Assembly: GCA_031973215.1 (NCBI GenBank)
Contig: DALYDK010000001.1
Location: 174,723-238,722, forward strand
Source: DALYDK01 sp031973215
GTDB lineage: Bacteria; Patescibacteriota; Saccharimonadia; Saccharimonadales; CAIOMD01
DNA: 64,000 bases
Direction of reading: 5' to 3'
Positions 23,064 through 32,131 of this stretch are shown here, piece after piece. A program made the translations under genes and the position numbers. Each line of letters opens with the position of its first letter. The first letter of the stretch is position 1. Under the pieces are notes generated by a model. That model had not been told where the DNA came from, made no database searches, and worked only from the letters and a program-made list of their open reading frames with translations.

Positions 23064-24569
23064 ATGGTGGGATTAACCAGCTTTGCTTTAATATTATTTG
23101 TTTTATATATTTTAGGTGGACTTTTTTTGTACGGTACAAAGTTTGCCTGGAAACATAGAACTGTATTTTCGGCTTTATTAATTATTATTCTTATAAATGC
23201 ATCATTTTTTGTACTATTCTTCGATAGCTTAGCCGCACTGGCTTTATTATTAGTTAATTTTTATGCAATTTTTAACTTATTAATAGTAATTAAAAATAAT
23301 CATAACACTGAACGACTTTATAGTGTTACTAGCAAATCTTTCGGTAGAATTGTTTTCCTACAATTAATAATTATGGGATTTATGCTAATTGGATATTGGT
23401 ATGAGTCTGTCTTTGAGGATGTAGAGCTGCAACAGTTGGCATTTTTGTGCCTAGCTTTATTCGGTTTATTTGTAGCTATATATACCACGGTGAAGTTGTT
23501 CCAAACTATTGCTTTCAAAAAAGCTAAGATTTCTTTTGATAGTTTACCAACAGTAACAGTTGCTATAGCCGCTAGAAACGAAGATGACCAACTTCATAGC
23601 TGCTTGGAATCGGTAGTAAATGATTCCTATGAAAAACTTGAAATTATTGTATATGACGATGAATCTCAGGACAACACTGCAGAATTAATTCGTCAATACG
23701 CCAGAGATGGAGTACGTTTTATTAAAGGATCACAGGTTCCGGAGGATTGGCTGGCTAAAAATTTGGCATACCAAAAACTACTAGACCAAGCCAGTGGTGA
23801 CATTATCTTTTTTATAGGAACAGATATAAGGCTACATAAAAATAGCATCAACAGAGCTGTTGAGTTTATGCAGAACGAGCAACTTGATATGCTTTGTTTA
23901 ATGCCTATACGGACAAGAATGGGTATTTTGGCAGCATTTGTTCAGCCAATGAGATATTGGTGGGAACTGGCGGTTCCAAGACTATTCCCAAAAAGGCCGC
24001 CAAGCTTAAGTAGCGCTTGGCTAGTTAATAGAAGAGCACTACTCAAAAAAGGTGGTTTTATGTCATTTAAAAGATCAATTACACCCGAAGAACACCTTGC
24101 TAAAATATTCGCTGAATCTAAAAAATATGGTTTCGCGCGATCCAACAAACAGTTATTTGTTTCTACACATAAAAAGTTTGATGAGCAATGGGAAACTGCA
24201 GTAAGAACAAGATACCCCCAGCTTCATCGTCGGCCCGAGCTTATGGCGCTAAGAATGGTATATCTGGGTTTACTATTAATGCCATTTATTTTCTTACCTA
24301 TAGCACTATTTAGCGATGCTTTATCTGATGTACAAATATATGTATATATAGCCGCAGGAGCACTAGTTTATAGCCACATTGCAGTATCTTGGTTTACTAA
24401 CCACTATTCTGTAATTCTAGCTCCAATTAACTTCCCAATAATTATAATTTTAGATATTTTTGCGACTAACCTTTCGGCCTATAGATACGAGTTCAGTGAA
24501 GTTATCTGGAAAGGCCGGGTTGTAAATCCTAGGCTTAAAGTATATAAAAAGCTGCCCAAGCTAGATTAG
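23064..24569 (+). CDS. Membrane glycosyltransferase family 2
   Basis: The 501 aa protein has four N-terminal membrane helices (residues 1-150). A GT-A domain (about 165-370) follows, with TVTVAIAARNEDDQLHSCLESV, IIVYDDESQDNTAELI, an HKN-type acidic site (FFIGTDIRLHKNS) and a later EEHLAKIF. Two to three more helices follow at the C-terminus. Processive and non-processive GT2 enzymes share this layout; the product is unknown. No Shine-Dalgarno is seen and the ATG lies close to a -10-like TACTAT. It converges with the histidine kinase gene, overlapping by four bases. Confidence 0.82.
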   Translation: MVGLTSFALILFVLYILGGLFLYGTKFAWKHRTVFSALLIIILINASFFVLFFDSLAALALLLVNFYAIFNLLIVIKNNHNTERLYSVTSKSFGRIVFLQLIIMGFMLIGYWYESVFEDVELQQLAFLCLALFGLFVAIYTTVKLFQTIAFKKAKISFDSLPTVTVAIAARNEDDQLHSCLESVVNDSYEKLEIIVYDDESQDNTAELIRQYARDGVRFIKGSQVPEDWLAKNLAYQKLLDQASGDIIFFIGTDIRLHKNSINRAVEFMQNEQLDMLCLMPIRTRMGILAAFVQPMRYWWELAVPRLFPKRPPSLSSAWLVNRRALLKKGGFMSFKRSITPEEHLAKIFAESKKYGFARSNKQLFVSTHKKFDEQWETAVRTRYPQLHRRPELMALRMVYLGLLLMPFIFLPIALFSDALSDVQIYVYIAAGALVYSHIAVSWFTNHYSVILAPINFPIIIILDIFATNLSAYRYEFSEVIWKGRVVNPRLKVYKKLPKLD

Positions 24570-25681
24570 CTTAAATTTGGCATATAAACACTGAATGTTG
24601 AGCCTTTATTAATTTCTGATTCTAAAGAGATGTCAGCGTGTATTAGTCTAGCTAATTTAACCGTTACATAAAGTCCAAGCCCCGTTCCACTACTTTGCCT
24701 GGTTCTATAGTCTTCACTTCTAAAGAATTTATCGAAGACCTTTTCTTTATCTGCTTTGCTTATTCCAATGCCGGTGTCTGAAACCTCAAATAGTACACCT
24801 TCAAGATGTGGTTTTGCGCTAATTGATACAGACCCCTCTTCTGTGTACTTAATAGCATTAGTAATAAAGTTCTGTAAAATTTCTTTAACGTATAATTTTG
24901 CCGAATTAAGAATTTCTAAATTTGGAGCCGGGTAACTATTTATCGCTAAATTCTTAGCTTCTGCTTGTGGGGTATAGTTTAGCTCAAGTTCTTTAAGTAG
25001 CTCGTAAACATTAATTGGCTCAACCTCTACCTCTAGCTTGCCCCTTTCGGCTCTTGAAAGTGTGGCTAGATCATTAATCATTCCAGAAAGAAATACTATT
25101 TGGTCATGCGCGGCATTTAAAGTCTTAACAACAGAAGGATCCAAATTCGGCTGACGCCCTACTACGAACGATGCATTTGATATGTTGCCTTCTGCTATGG
25201 CTATGGGAGTTCTTAGCTCATGGCTGACTACGCTTATAAATTCGTCTCTTTCTTCTTCGAGGCTTTTTTCTCTGGTTATGTCTCTGAGCAGAATTACAAA
25301 GCCCCTTGAGCCCTCTATGCCGTATCCTAGGTGCACTGGAGCAATCGATATATATAAATTAATCTTTTCTCCAGAATCATACTGCAACAAAATATCCCTA
25401 CTAGTGTATTGGTTTTTAAGCTGATCAATTAATTCATTAACTTCAATTGGCTGGTTATTTTTATTTATTAAATGTAAAACTTCACTGATTTTTTTACCAA
25501 TTAAGCTTGAGTTCATATCTAAAATATTTAAGGCCGCCCCGTTGTATACGGCTATATTTTTGTTCTCATCAATAGCAATAACAGCATCAGCCATGCTATT
25601 TATTAGCGCTACTAACCTCTCTCTTTCTAAAGAAGCTATCTGTAGGCCATTATCTGTATTTGGTTTGTCATTTTGGGGCAT
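24566..25681 (-). CDS. Cytoplasmic PAS sensor histidine kinase
   Basis: The 371 aa protein has no membrane segment. Residues 20-140 form a PAS domain (LINSMADAVIAIDENKNIAVYNGAAL ... RGFVILLRDITRE, ending in a PAC-like strand). HisKA follows with the H-box FISVVSHELRTPIAI, then HATPase_c with N-box NFITNAIKYTEEG, G1 VSDTGIGIS, F-box FDKFFR and G2 SGTGLGLYVTVKL. All catalytic motifs are intact. No response regulator is adjacent, so it is an orphan. The -10 box TATAAT lies eight bases before the ATG, suggesting a leaderless mRNA. Confidence 0.92.
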   Translation of the reverse strand: MPQNDKPNTDNGLQIASLERERLVALINSMADAVIAIDENKNIAVYNGAALNILDMNSSLIGKKISEVLHLINKNNQPIEVNELIDQLKNQYTSRDILLQYDSGEKINLYISIAPVHLGYGIEGSRGFVILLRDITREKSLEEERDEFISVVSHELRTPIAIAEGNISNASFVVGRQPNLDPSVVKTLNAAHDQIVFLSGMINDLATLSRAERGKLEVEVEPINVYELLKELELNYTPQAEAKNLAINSYPAPNLEILNSAKLYVKEILQNFITNAIKYTEEGSVSISAKPHLEGVLFEVSDTGIGISKADKEKVFDKFFRSEDYRTRQSSGTGLGLYVTVKLARLIHADISLESEINKGSTFSVYMPNLS

Positions 25682-25714
25682 TTAACAACATTATATAACG
25701 AAACGCTTATGCCT

Positions 25715-26422
25715 TTAAAATTGAATTTGATGAACTTTAGCCTGAAGTGTATGCATTTCTTTTTTTCGTATCTTATAATCTGGCATATATGTGGCGACCA
25801 AAGACCAAAAAGCAGATGAATGATTTAGGTGTTTGGTATGGCATAATTCGTGTAGAATTACATAATCAATAATATGCCAAGGAAGTTCCATTAAATAACA
25901 ATTCAAGCTGATTATTTTGTCGTTATTGCAACTTCCCCACCTACTTTTCATAGACTTAATCTTAATTTCTTTATACTCAAAATCATACTCATTAGCCATA
26001 TAATTTACTCTATTAGGTAACATTTGTTTTGCTTCTTTAATTAAAGCCTGTTTAACGGCTTGTTTGGCAATTTGTTGAATTTCATGAGAATAATATTTAA
26101 ATTCGTTAGAATTATATTTAATTATAATTTGATTGTCTTTTACTTGTTTTCTATTTATATTGCTCTCTTCAAAATACAAAATATGCTGTTTGCCAATTTG
26201 CAAACCGTTTTCTAAAATAAACTCTTTTTTAGAATCTATATTTTTTAAAATCCATTCACGGTGCTGGGCAACAAATTTTTCTCCCGCAGAAAAGGGCATC
26301 CATTTGGGCTGAGTAACCCTAATGTACTTAGGAGCCATTCTAATACTGAGCCTGTCAGTACCGCTCCTTTTATATATTCGTATTTCCCCTAAGTCACTAT
26401 TATTGATGATCTTAAAGGGCAT
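25715..26422 (-). CDS. YgjP-like metal-dependent hydrolase (DUF45)
   Basis: The 235 aa protein has the family motif block in its second half: MKSRWGSCNNDKIISLN, then VILHELCHTKHLNHSSAFW, where HELxH binds zinc. DUF45 proteins resemble M48-type peptidases; the E. coli member is reported to act on UTP. The substrate here is unknown. It follows the P-loop kinase gene by four bases and is likely co-transcribed with it; an AAGGT site precedes the ATG. Confidence 0.82.
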   Translation of the reverse strand: MPFKIINNSDLGEIRIYKRSGTDRLSIRMAPKYIRVTQPKWMPFSAGEKFVAQHREWILKNIDSKKEFILENGLQIGKQHILYFEESNINRKQVKDNQIIIKYNSNEFKYYSHEIQQIAKQAVKQALIKEAKQMLPNRVNYMANEYDFEYKEIKIKSMKSRWGSCNNDKIISLNCYLMELPWHIIDYVILHELCHTKHLNHSSAFWSLVATYMPDYKIRKKEMHTLQAKVHQIQF

Positions 26423-26426
26423 TTTA

Positions 26427-27092
26427 TTACCTTATGATAATGTTTCTTCTAGAGTAATTAACTCGACCACCAACAACTTGGGCTTTTGAAACTAAATTTA
26501 CAAGTTCAGGTTTTGCAATCTTTTTACCTAAATCTTCTGATTCTATTAGCCCCATTTTTAGCAACTTTTTTTGGATAGCTATGTTCTGCGTACTGTAAAT
26601 ATGTTTTCCGCTTACAACTATCCCAGCTTCGTCTAATGGATTTTGCATTTGTCTTAATTGAATATTAAAGGCATCGAGACTAAGATTTTTATTATATTTA
26701 TCGTCTGGCTTACGATGGTCTCTATTTGTGCTTCTTGAATAGGCAGTTTCTTGATCTATTTGTAACCAAATTAGTAAATCTTTTATTTTTAATTTTCGCG
26801 TTAGCTCTCTTAGGCTACGACGCTGCATAACCCTGCTGGCAGATATATCATAAACAACACCAATGCCATTTTTTAAGAACTGCTCTGCTTGATCGAGCAT
26901 AATTTTTTCAATAATTTGATTCTCTGATTTATCGTACAAAGGGTTTTCAAAAAGTAAGCTACGGATTTTATTACTAGAAACAACCGCTAGGCCATAATTT
27001 TCTGATAAATTCCTCGCTAAATACGACTTACCAGAACCAGGCATTCCATACAAATAAATTAGTAGTGGTTTTCGCAGCTGAATTTTTCGCAT
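26427..27092 (-). CDS. P-loop kinase of the AAA_33/zeta-toxin-like group
   Basis: With the start at 27092 (MRKIQLRKPLLIYLYG) the product is 221 aa; a longer frame adds 32 non-conserved residues and is rejected. The Walker A motif is GMPGSGKSYLARNL. Further features are GVVYDISASRVMQRRSLREL (Walker B region) and a lid RSTNRDHRKPDDKYN. Such kinases phosphorylate small molecules, nucleic acid ends or, in zeta toxins, UDP-sugars. No antitoxin gene is adjacent, so a toxin role is not supported. Confidence 0.75.
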   Translation of the reverse strand: MRKIQLRKPLLIYLYGMPGSGKSYLARNLSENYGLAVVSSNKIRSLLFENPLYDKSENQIIEKIMLDQAEQFLKNGIGVVYDISASRVMQRRSLRELTRKLKIKDLLIWLQIDQETAYSRSTNRDHRKPDDKYNKNLSLDAFNIQLRQMQNPLDEAGIVVSGKHIYSTQNIAIQKKLLKMGLIESEDLGKKIAKPELVNLVSKAQVVGGRVNYSRRNIIIR

Positions 27093-27179
27093 TATAGGGG
27101 AAATTATAACATCATTCTTATAGTATATCCAAACATGACAACTGTTATTAGTAGATGTAATTCTATATACTAGAACTAA

Positions 27180-28703
27180 ATGACTCAAACAGAAGCGTTG
27201 GCAATAATGCTAGCTGGTAATTCAGTATTGCTAACTGGTGCCGCAGGAACAGGAAAAACGTATACTCTTAACAAGTACATAAGACTTGCCAGAGCTGCTG
27301 GTAAATCCGTATCTGTTACTGCAACAACAGGCCTAGCGGCTACTCACATTAATGGTTGTACAATTCATTCATGGGCTGGTATTGGCATTAGAAATAGCCT
27401 TAATAAATCTTTCTTTGACAATATGCCAAAAAATCGTATACAAATAATAAATAATACAGATGTACTAATTATTGACGAAGTCAGTATGTTGCATGACTAT
27501 AGGTTGGATTTAGTAGATAATGTCTGTCGTGTAGCCCGACAGACAGACGAGCCATTCGGTGGAATTCAGGTTATTTTCTGCGGCGATTTTTTTCAGTTAC
27601 CTCCAATCCAAGAAGATGAATACAGCGGCAATGCGTTTATTACTAATTCTTCAGTTTGGCAAGAACTAGAACCTGACATTTGTTATTTGAAGAAGCAGTT
27701 CAGACAACAAAATGATAATGACTATGCCGAAATCTTAAACGGAATTCGAGATGGCTATTTAAGACCTTCGCAAATTAATCAGATCACTAGCAGATTAAGC
27801 TACCAGCCATCTGCCGAAGAACTTTCTGAAATTACAAGAATTTACACCATGAACAGAAATGTCGATCCGGTAAATAGTAAAAGGCTTTCGGAAATTGATT
27901 CAGACGCCAAAACATACTACGCCACATATAGCGGAAGAAAAGATAAAATTGAACTATTAAAAAAATCTAGCCTAGCCAGCGAAGAACTAAGCCTAAAAAT
28001 TGGTGCATTTGTTATGTTCATTAAAAATAGTTTAGAAAAAAAATATATAAATGGTTCTCTTGGCATTGTTGAATCTTTCGACAAAGAAACTGGCTACCCA
28101 CAAGTTAGGTTAAAAAACGGCAATAAGGTACTAGCTAAACCAGATACATGGGAACTAACAGACGGCGACAAAGCAGTAGCTAGTATGTCGCAAATACCAC
28201 TTAAACTTGCCTGGGCAATAACTGTCCATAAAAGTCAGGGGATGTCTCTCGATTCAGCAGTTATAAATTTATCGGAAACTTTTGTTGAAGGCATGGGATA
28301 CGTAGCTCTTTCAAGAGTAAAAAGCATAGATAATTTATATTTAGAGGGAATGAACAATAAAGCCCTACTAGTCAGTGCTGAAGCTAAAGTTCTTAACAAG
28401 AAATTCCTAGAATTTAGCGAACATAGCAAAATAAAACATAAAGATACAATTAATAAATACAAAGAAGAAGCCAAAAATCCTGTAAATACTGTTAAATTGT
28501 ATAAATGGTCAGATAAATTAAAATCTATGCGTGAAAAATATCCAAATGCCTATAAGCCATGGACAGAAAAGCAAGATAAAAAACTAATAGAATTATTTTC
28601 GGAAGGTAAAACTATTAGCGAACTCAGTAAAAAATTCGGTAGACACAAAGGTTCAATTAAATCCAGAATTAGCAAACATCTTGGAGAAGATATATGGGCT
28701 TAA
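27180..28703 (+). CDS. PIF1/RecD-like helicase with C-terminal Myb-like domain
   Basis: The 507 aa protein has helicase motif I GAAGTGKTYTLNKYI, Ia VTATTGLAATHINGCTIHSWAGIG, motif II LIIDEVSML, motif III VIFCGDFFQLPPI, and the SF1 UvrD_C_2 region with LAWAITVHKSQGMSLD and GYVALSRVKS. Residues 445-505 form a compact SANT/Myb-like or HTH domain (WTEKQDKKLIELFSEGKTIS, ELSKKFGRHKGSIKSRI), probably DNA-binding. The stop overlaps the next gene's start by ten bases. A TATACT box lies eight bases before the ATG. Confidence 0.92.
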   Translation: MTQTEALAIMLAGNSVLLTGAAGTGKTYTLNKYIRLARAAGKSVSVTATTGLAATHINGCTIHSWAGIGIRNSLNKSFFDNMPKNRIQIINNTDVLIIDEVSMLHDYRLDLVDNVCRVARQTDEPFGGIQVIFCGDFFQLPPIQEDEYSGNAFITNSSVWQELEPDICYLKKQFRQQNDNDYAEILNGIRDGYLRPSQINQITSRLSYQPSAEELSEITRIYTMNRNVDPVNSKRLSEIDSDAKTYYATYSGRKDKIELLKKSSLASEELSLKIGAFVMFIKNSLEKKYINGSLGIVESFDKETGYPQVRLKNGNKVLAKPDTWELTDGDKAVASMSQIPLKLAWAITVHKSQGMSLDSAVINLSETFVEGMGYVALSRVKSIDNLYLEGMNNKALLVSAEAKVLNKKFLEFSEHSKIKHKDTINKYKEEAKNPVNTVKLYKWSDKLKSMREKYPNAYKPWTEKQDKKLIELFSEGKTISELSKKFGRHKGSIKSRISKHLGEDIWA

Positions 28704-29266
28704 GTAGTAATCAAGATTATTCACACGATTTTGACCCCGAACTTGACACGAGAAACCTTGTAGATAAATTCAAAGGAAAGTCTAATGATTATGTTAAGCA
28801 ACAACTAGCTCTGAATGCCTTTGACTATTTTGTAGCTATAGAAAATTACCAGCATGATTTTAACATTGGAACAATAGTCAGAAACGCCAATGCTTTTAAC
28901 TGCAAAGGAGTGCATATTATTGGTAAAAAACAATGGAACCGAAGAGGTGCTATGGTAACAGATAAATATCTGCAAATATATAACCATACAACGGTAGAAG
29001 AGTTCAGACAATGGGCTGAAGATAATTCTGTAAATATAGTAGGAGTAGATAATTTAGACAAAGCTCAGCCAATAAATAATTATAAATACAAAAAGAATAC
29101 AGTCTTAGTTTTTGGACAAGAAGGGCCCGGGTTATCATCAGAAATTCAAGACATTTGTAAAGACATTGTTTTTATTGAGCAGTTTGGCTCTACAAGATCA
29201 GTCAATGTAGGAGTTGCATCCGGAATAGTTATGAACGATATTGTTACCAAACTTTTCAATGTTTAA
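28694..29266 (+). CDS. SpoU/TrmH-family RNA 2'-O-methyltransferase
   Basis: The 190 aa protein has the three SpoU motifs: NIGTIVRNANAFNCKGVHII (motif 1), TVLVFGQEGPGLSSE (motif 2) and STRSVNVGVASGIVM (motif 3), which build the SAM-binding trefoil knot. It probably methylates a tRNA or rRNA ribose; the position cannot be told. It overlaps the helicase gene by ten bases (GGAG site inside the helicase end) and the convergent alkD gene by eleven. Confidence 0.9.
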   Translation: MGLSSNQDYSHDFDPELDTRNLVDKFKGKSNDYVKQQLALNAFDYFVAIENYQHDFNIGTIVRNANAFNCKGVHIIGKKQWNRRGAMVTDKYLQIYNHTTVEEFRQWAEDNSVNIVGVDNLDKAQPINNYKYKKNTVLVFGQEGPGLSSEIQDICKDIVFIEQFGSTRSVNVGVASGIVMNDIVTKLFNV

Positions 29267-29996
29267 CGGCAGTGTTCTTCATGTTCATGTAGTATTTCTT
29301 TTCTTCAATTGAAAGTTTTTCAAGTGAATACCTAAGAGCTGTTCTTGGCATATATGCGGCATTTTCGTCTAACATTTTCAATAGAATATCTTTATCTTTT
29401 TTACCTATCTCCCTCATGGTCCATCCAACTGCTTTGTGCAGTAAATCGTGCTCCTCGTACATTAGTTTTTGGCATAGTAAGGTAGCATATTCTAAATCGT
29501 TTTCTCTTATAAAAGCAAAGGTAGAGATTATTGATACCCGTTTTTGCCACAAGTCTCCATCGGCAAGCTGTTTTAGTATATCCCTTTCGGGCTTATCTAC
29601 AAGATATTCGCCAACTACATGTGGTGCTGATATATCTACTAAATCCCAGTTGTTAATTGAGCTCGATATGTTCTCTAAATACATATTGTATATTTGTAGT
29701 TTTCTCTTTTCGGTAGTTTGTTTATATGTCATTATTTTGTTCATCATCACTAGCGCACATAGTCTAACTTCATGCCATTCTGAAGAAAGCAACTGTTTGA
29801 TAATCTTATTACTAACAGTTTTATAGTATTTTTTTGCGATTTTCCTAGTTTCTGGGTTACGAATACCCAGAAATTTATCACCTTCACCGTATTCACCTTT
29901 TCCTGTTTTAAAAAATCTTTGCAAAAATATTGCATCTTCAGGTTTGGCTAGATCTTTTAGCTCAGCAATAATTGTGTTAGCTAGTTTTGTTTCCAT
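29256..29996 (-). CDS. AlkD-like DNA glycosylase
   Basis: The 246 aa all-helical HEAT-repeat protein has FLGIRNPETRKIAKKYYK, HEVRLCALVMM, the characteristic NNWDLVDISAPHVVG and KAVGWTMREIGKKD. AlkD enzymes excise 3- and 7-alkylated purines without base flipping. The WDLVD block holds the catalytic tryptophan and aspartate. The GATAAT box is six bases upstream of the ATG with no Shine-Dalgarno, so a leaderless transcript is likely. Confidence 0.9.
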   Translation of the reverse strand: METKLANTIIAELKDLAKPEDAIFLQRFFKTGKGEYGEGDKFLGIRNPETRKIAKKYYKTVSNKIIKQLLSSEWHEVRLCALVMMNKIMTYKQTTEKRKLQIYNMYLENISSSINNWDLVDISAPHVVGEYLVDKPERDILKQLADGDLWQKRVSIISTFAFIRENDLEYATLLCQKLMYEEHDLLHKAVGWTMREIGKKDKDILLKMLDENAAYMPRTALRYSLEKLSIEEKKYYMNMKNTAVKH

Positions 29997-30092
29997 TAGT
30001 TAATTATCGCAAATAATAAATTATATATACACTTCTGGTATCTATGTTGTTATTATGTACAAACACATACAATAAATAAACAAGGTAATTTT

Positions 30093-30815
30093 ATGATTCC
30101 AGCTATTCTTATCTGTTCCCCATACATTACAGTTCTACTAATATTGACCAAGTTTTTCGGAATTAAATATACAGATATTATCAAAAACAACAAATCTATT
30201 AAACGTGGGATAATCTACCCAGTCGGCATTGGTACAATTTTACTAGTTGTTACAACTATTTATCTTGGGCTCATGCCTTCTATATTTTCTTTTGAACCGA
30301 AAAACTCAGAACTTCTGCTTTGGGCAATTCCATTTTTTATGGTTGTTGGTATAGTTTTCCGGTTAAAATTTATCAATAGGGCTGATTTTGAAAAAAATGG
30401 GCTACTACTTCTTGTGTTAGCTACATTTTTAGTAGGATTTTCTGAAGAGCTTCTAGTAAGAGGTCTTGCCGTACATTATCTGTTAGAAGATGGTTTTAGT
30501 CTATTATTAACAGGAATTATATCTTCTGTAATATTCGGCTTACTTCATTTTATGAATTATTTTAATGGTCAAGATTTTAAGAAGACTTCGCTACAAGTTG
30601 TAACTACAATTTTAATGGGATTCAATTTCTTCGTAATATTAATAATTACAGGGTCTTTATGGATACCAATTATTCTCCATTTTATATACGATTTTAGTAT
30701 TTTATGCATGGGCAAAAAACAACAACTCAGCGAAAAGTCTCTTTCGGCACTTGTTGTAACTATTTCGTTTTTGGCCATGTTCATTTTGCCATTTGTTGCA
30801 ATGTTTTTTATATAA
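30093..30815 (+). CDS. CPBP family intramembrane metalloprotease
   Basis: The 240 aa protein has about seven hydrophobic segments. Motif 1 is FSEELLVRGLAV (EExxxR), motif 2 is SSVIFGLLHFMN (FxxxH) and motif 3 is IPIILHFIYDFS (HxxxD/N). These residues form the glutamate/histidine active site of type II CAAX-protease-like enzymes. In bacteria they act in bacteriocin self-immunity, peptide maturation or as membrane scaffolds. It is one of three such genes within 3 kb. An AAGGT site precedes the ATG. Confidence 0.88.
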   Translation: MIPAILICSPYITVLLILTKFFGIKYTDIIKNNKSIKRGIIYPVGIGTILLVVTTIYLGLMPSIFSFEPKNSELLLWAIPFFMVVGIVFRLKFINRADFEKNGLLLLVLATFLVGFSEELLVRGLAVHYLLEDGFSLLLTGIISSVIFGLLHFMNYFNGQDFKKTSLQVVTTILMGFNFFVILIITGSLWIPIILHFIYDFSILCMGKKQQLSEKSLSALVVTISFLAMFILPFVAMFFI

Positions 30816-30818
30816 AAA

Positions 30819-30845
30819 TAGAGCGTCAATCTGTATGACGCTCTA
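30819..30845. terminator. Bidirectional terminator
   Basis: TAGAGCGTCA (30819-30828) pairs with TGACGCTCTA (30836-30845). A-rich sequence on the left and T-containing sequence on the right allow function for both converging genes. Confidence 0.75.
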
Positions 30846-30863
30846 ATTAATTATTAGTATTAT

Positions 30864-31271
30864 TTACTGATCAAAATACTCTTGAGATTTATCGTTGAAT
30901 AGTAGCTGCAGTACAACCAGTGCAATTAATGCAGAAACTAAGCCAGCCCATCTACCAGGACCATTGTGTGCCAGTACGTACACAAAACCAACAACCATAT
31001 TAAGAGTCATAACCAAACCGTACCAAATTTGTGACCATTTCTGACCTGACATAATTGAATTTGCCAAAAATAGTGTAAATGCACCTAGCAGTAAAGTTGC
31101 TATACCAGACCACAATATCGTTGTATTGGTTAGTCCCTGATCCGCAAATAGCTCTGCTCTTTTTGGATCAATAATAAGAAAGAAGCCAGATAATACTTTA
31201 ACTGTTCCAGAAATATATCCTAGAATTCCCAGCAAAGATACAATGCCTGGTCTTTTTGATGTTTTTGCCAT
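30864..31271 (-). CDS. Four-helix membrane protein, hypothetical
   Basis: The 135 aa protein has four predicted membrane helices (about residues 11-32, 48-69, 78-102, 108-126) with short polar loops and a charged tail. No family is recognised with confidence. It sits 44 bases downstream of the CPBP gene at 31316 and has an AAAGGAG site, so it may be part of the same transcript as the two CPBP genes. Confidence 0.7.
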   Translation of the reverse strand: MAKTSKRPGIVSLLGILGYISGTVKVLSGFFLIIDPKRAELFADQGLTNTTILWSGIATLLLGAFTLFLANSIMSGQKWSQIWYGLVMTLNMVVGFVYVLAHNGPGRWAGLVSALIALVVLQLLFNDKSQEYFDQ

Positions 31272-31315
31272 AATACACGCTCTCCTTTAATTGTTAATAA
31301 ATTATATCACCTAGT

Positions 31316-32113
31316 TTAATTATTAATTTTTAATTTTCTATTTCGAAGAATAACAGGAATTACACAAATTATTGCTAATGGGTAAAGGAGTACATTTAAC
31401 GGGAATCCATCGCTTCCAGTAGCTTGCGGAAGGAAGACTGAGCTGTCCCATAGTCCATGTAGAACAATGGTTAATATTAAAGTACCACTCACTCTTCTCA
31501 TTGCATAAAATGCCGAACCCATAATGAATGTCAGAACTAATTGGCCGGGCATTTGGCTCAAGGGTAAGCCAAAAATAACATTTGGAATATGAAGTGCCGA
31601 AAATAGCAGGGTACTTATTAGCCAGACCTTGCCTTCAGTCAACTTTGATCTTAACCCTACAATTAAGCTACCCCTTGTTATCATTTCTTCGCTGAACCCA
31701 ACGCCTAAACCACCTAAAATACACCATATTAATAGCTGGGATGACAAATTATCAACCTGAGTGGTTGCATAGCTACCAATAATAACTAGCAACATAGCAA
31801 CGGGCATAATCCAGAACCATTTAGGCCCTGATTTTACTTTATCGAAAAGAGATACCCTCCACCAGCCTAGGGCAGTTACTGCTATTGCTACAAAAGCGCT
31901 ACCAAGCAAAGTTGGCATTGCATACCAAAGTTTTGTAGTATTGGCGCTTTCACCAATTCGTTCATAATCAACTCCAGTGACTGCCCATGTGCCGTAAAAA
32001 ATGGCTAAATATATTAAATATATTGCAACGCCAATTAAAATTGTTGGCTTAACCCTAAGCTTGCTAGTCCTTGATTCTTCAGCGCTATTTATTACTTCTT
32101 CCTTTTGCGACAT
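31316..32113 (-). CDS. CPBP family intramembrane metalloprotease
   Basis: The 265 aa multi-spanning protein shows motif 1 FSEEMITRGSLI, motif 2 LLFSALHIPN and motif 3 LHGLWDSS. All predicted catalytic residues are present. An AAGGAG site precedes the ATG at 32113. It lies 18 bases downstream of a paralogous CPBP gene and shares its overall layout, pointing to local duplication followed by divergence. Confidence 0.88.
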   Translation of the reverse strand: MSQKEEVINSAEESRTSKLRVKPTILIGVAIYLIYLAIFYGTWAVTGVDYERIGESANTTKLWYAMPTLLGSAFVAIAVTALGWWRVSLFDKVKSGPKWFWIMPVAMLLVIIGSYATTQVDNLSSQLLIWCILGGLGVGFSEEMITRGSLIVGLRSKLTEGKVWLISTLLFSALHIPNVIFGLPLSQMPGQLVLTFIMGSAFYAMRRVSGTLILTIVLHGLWDSSVFLPQATGSDGFPLNVLLYPLAIICVIPVILRNRKLKINN

Positions 32114-32131
32114 TTGTCTCTCCTTTTAATA

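Noticed and set aside
26427..27092. Zeta-type toxin-antitoxin system
   Set aside because: The P-loop kinase resembles the zeta/AAA_33 group, but there is no small antitoxin gene next to it and the neighbour is a YgjP-like hydrolase.
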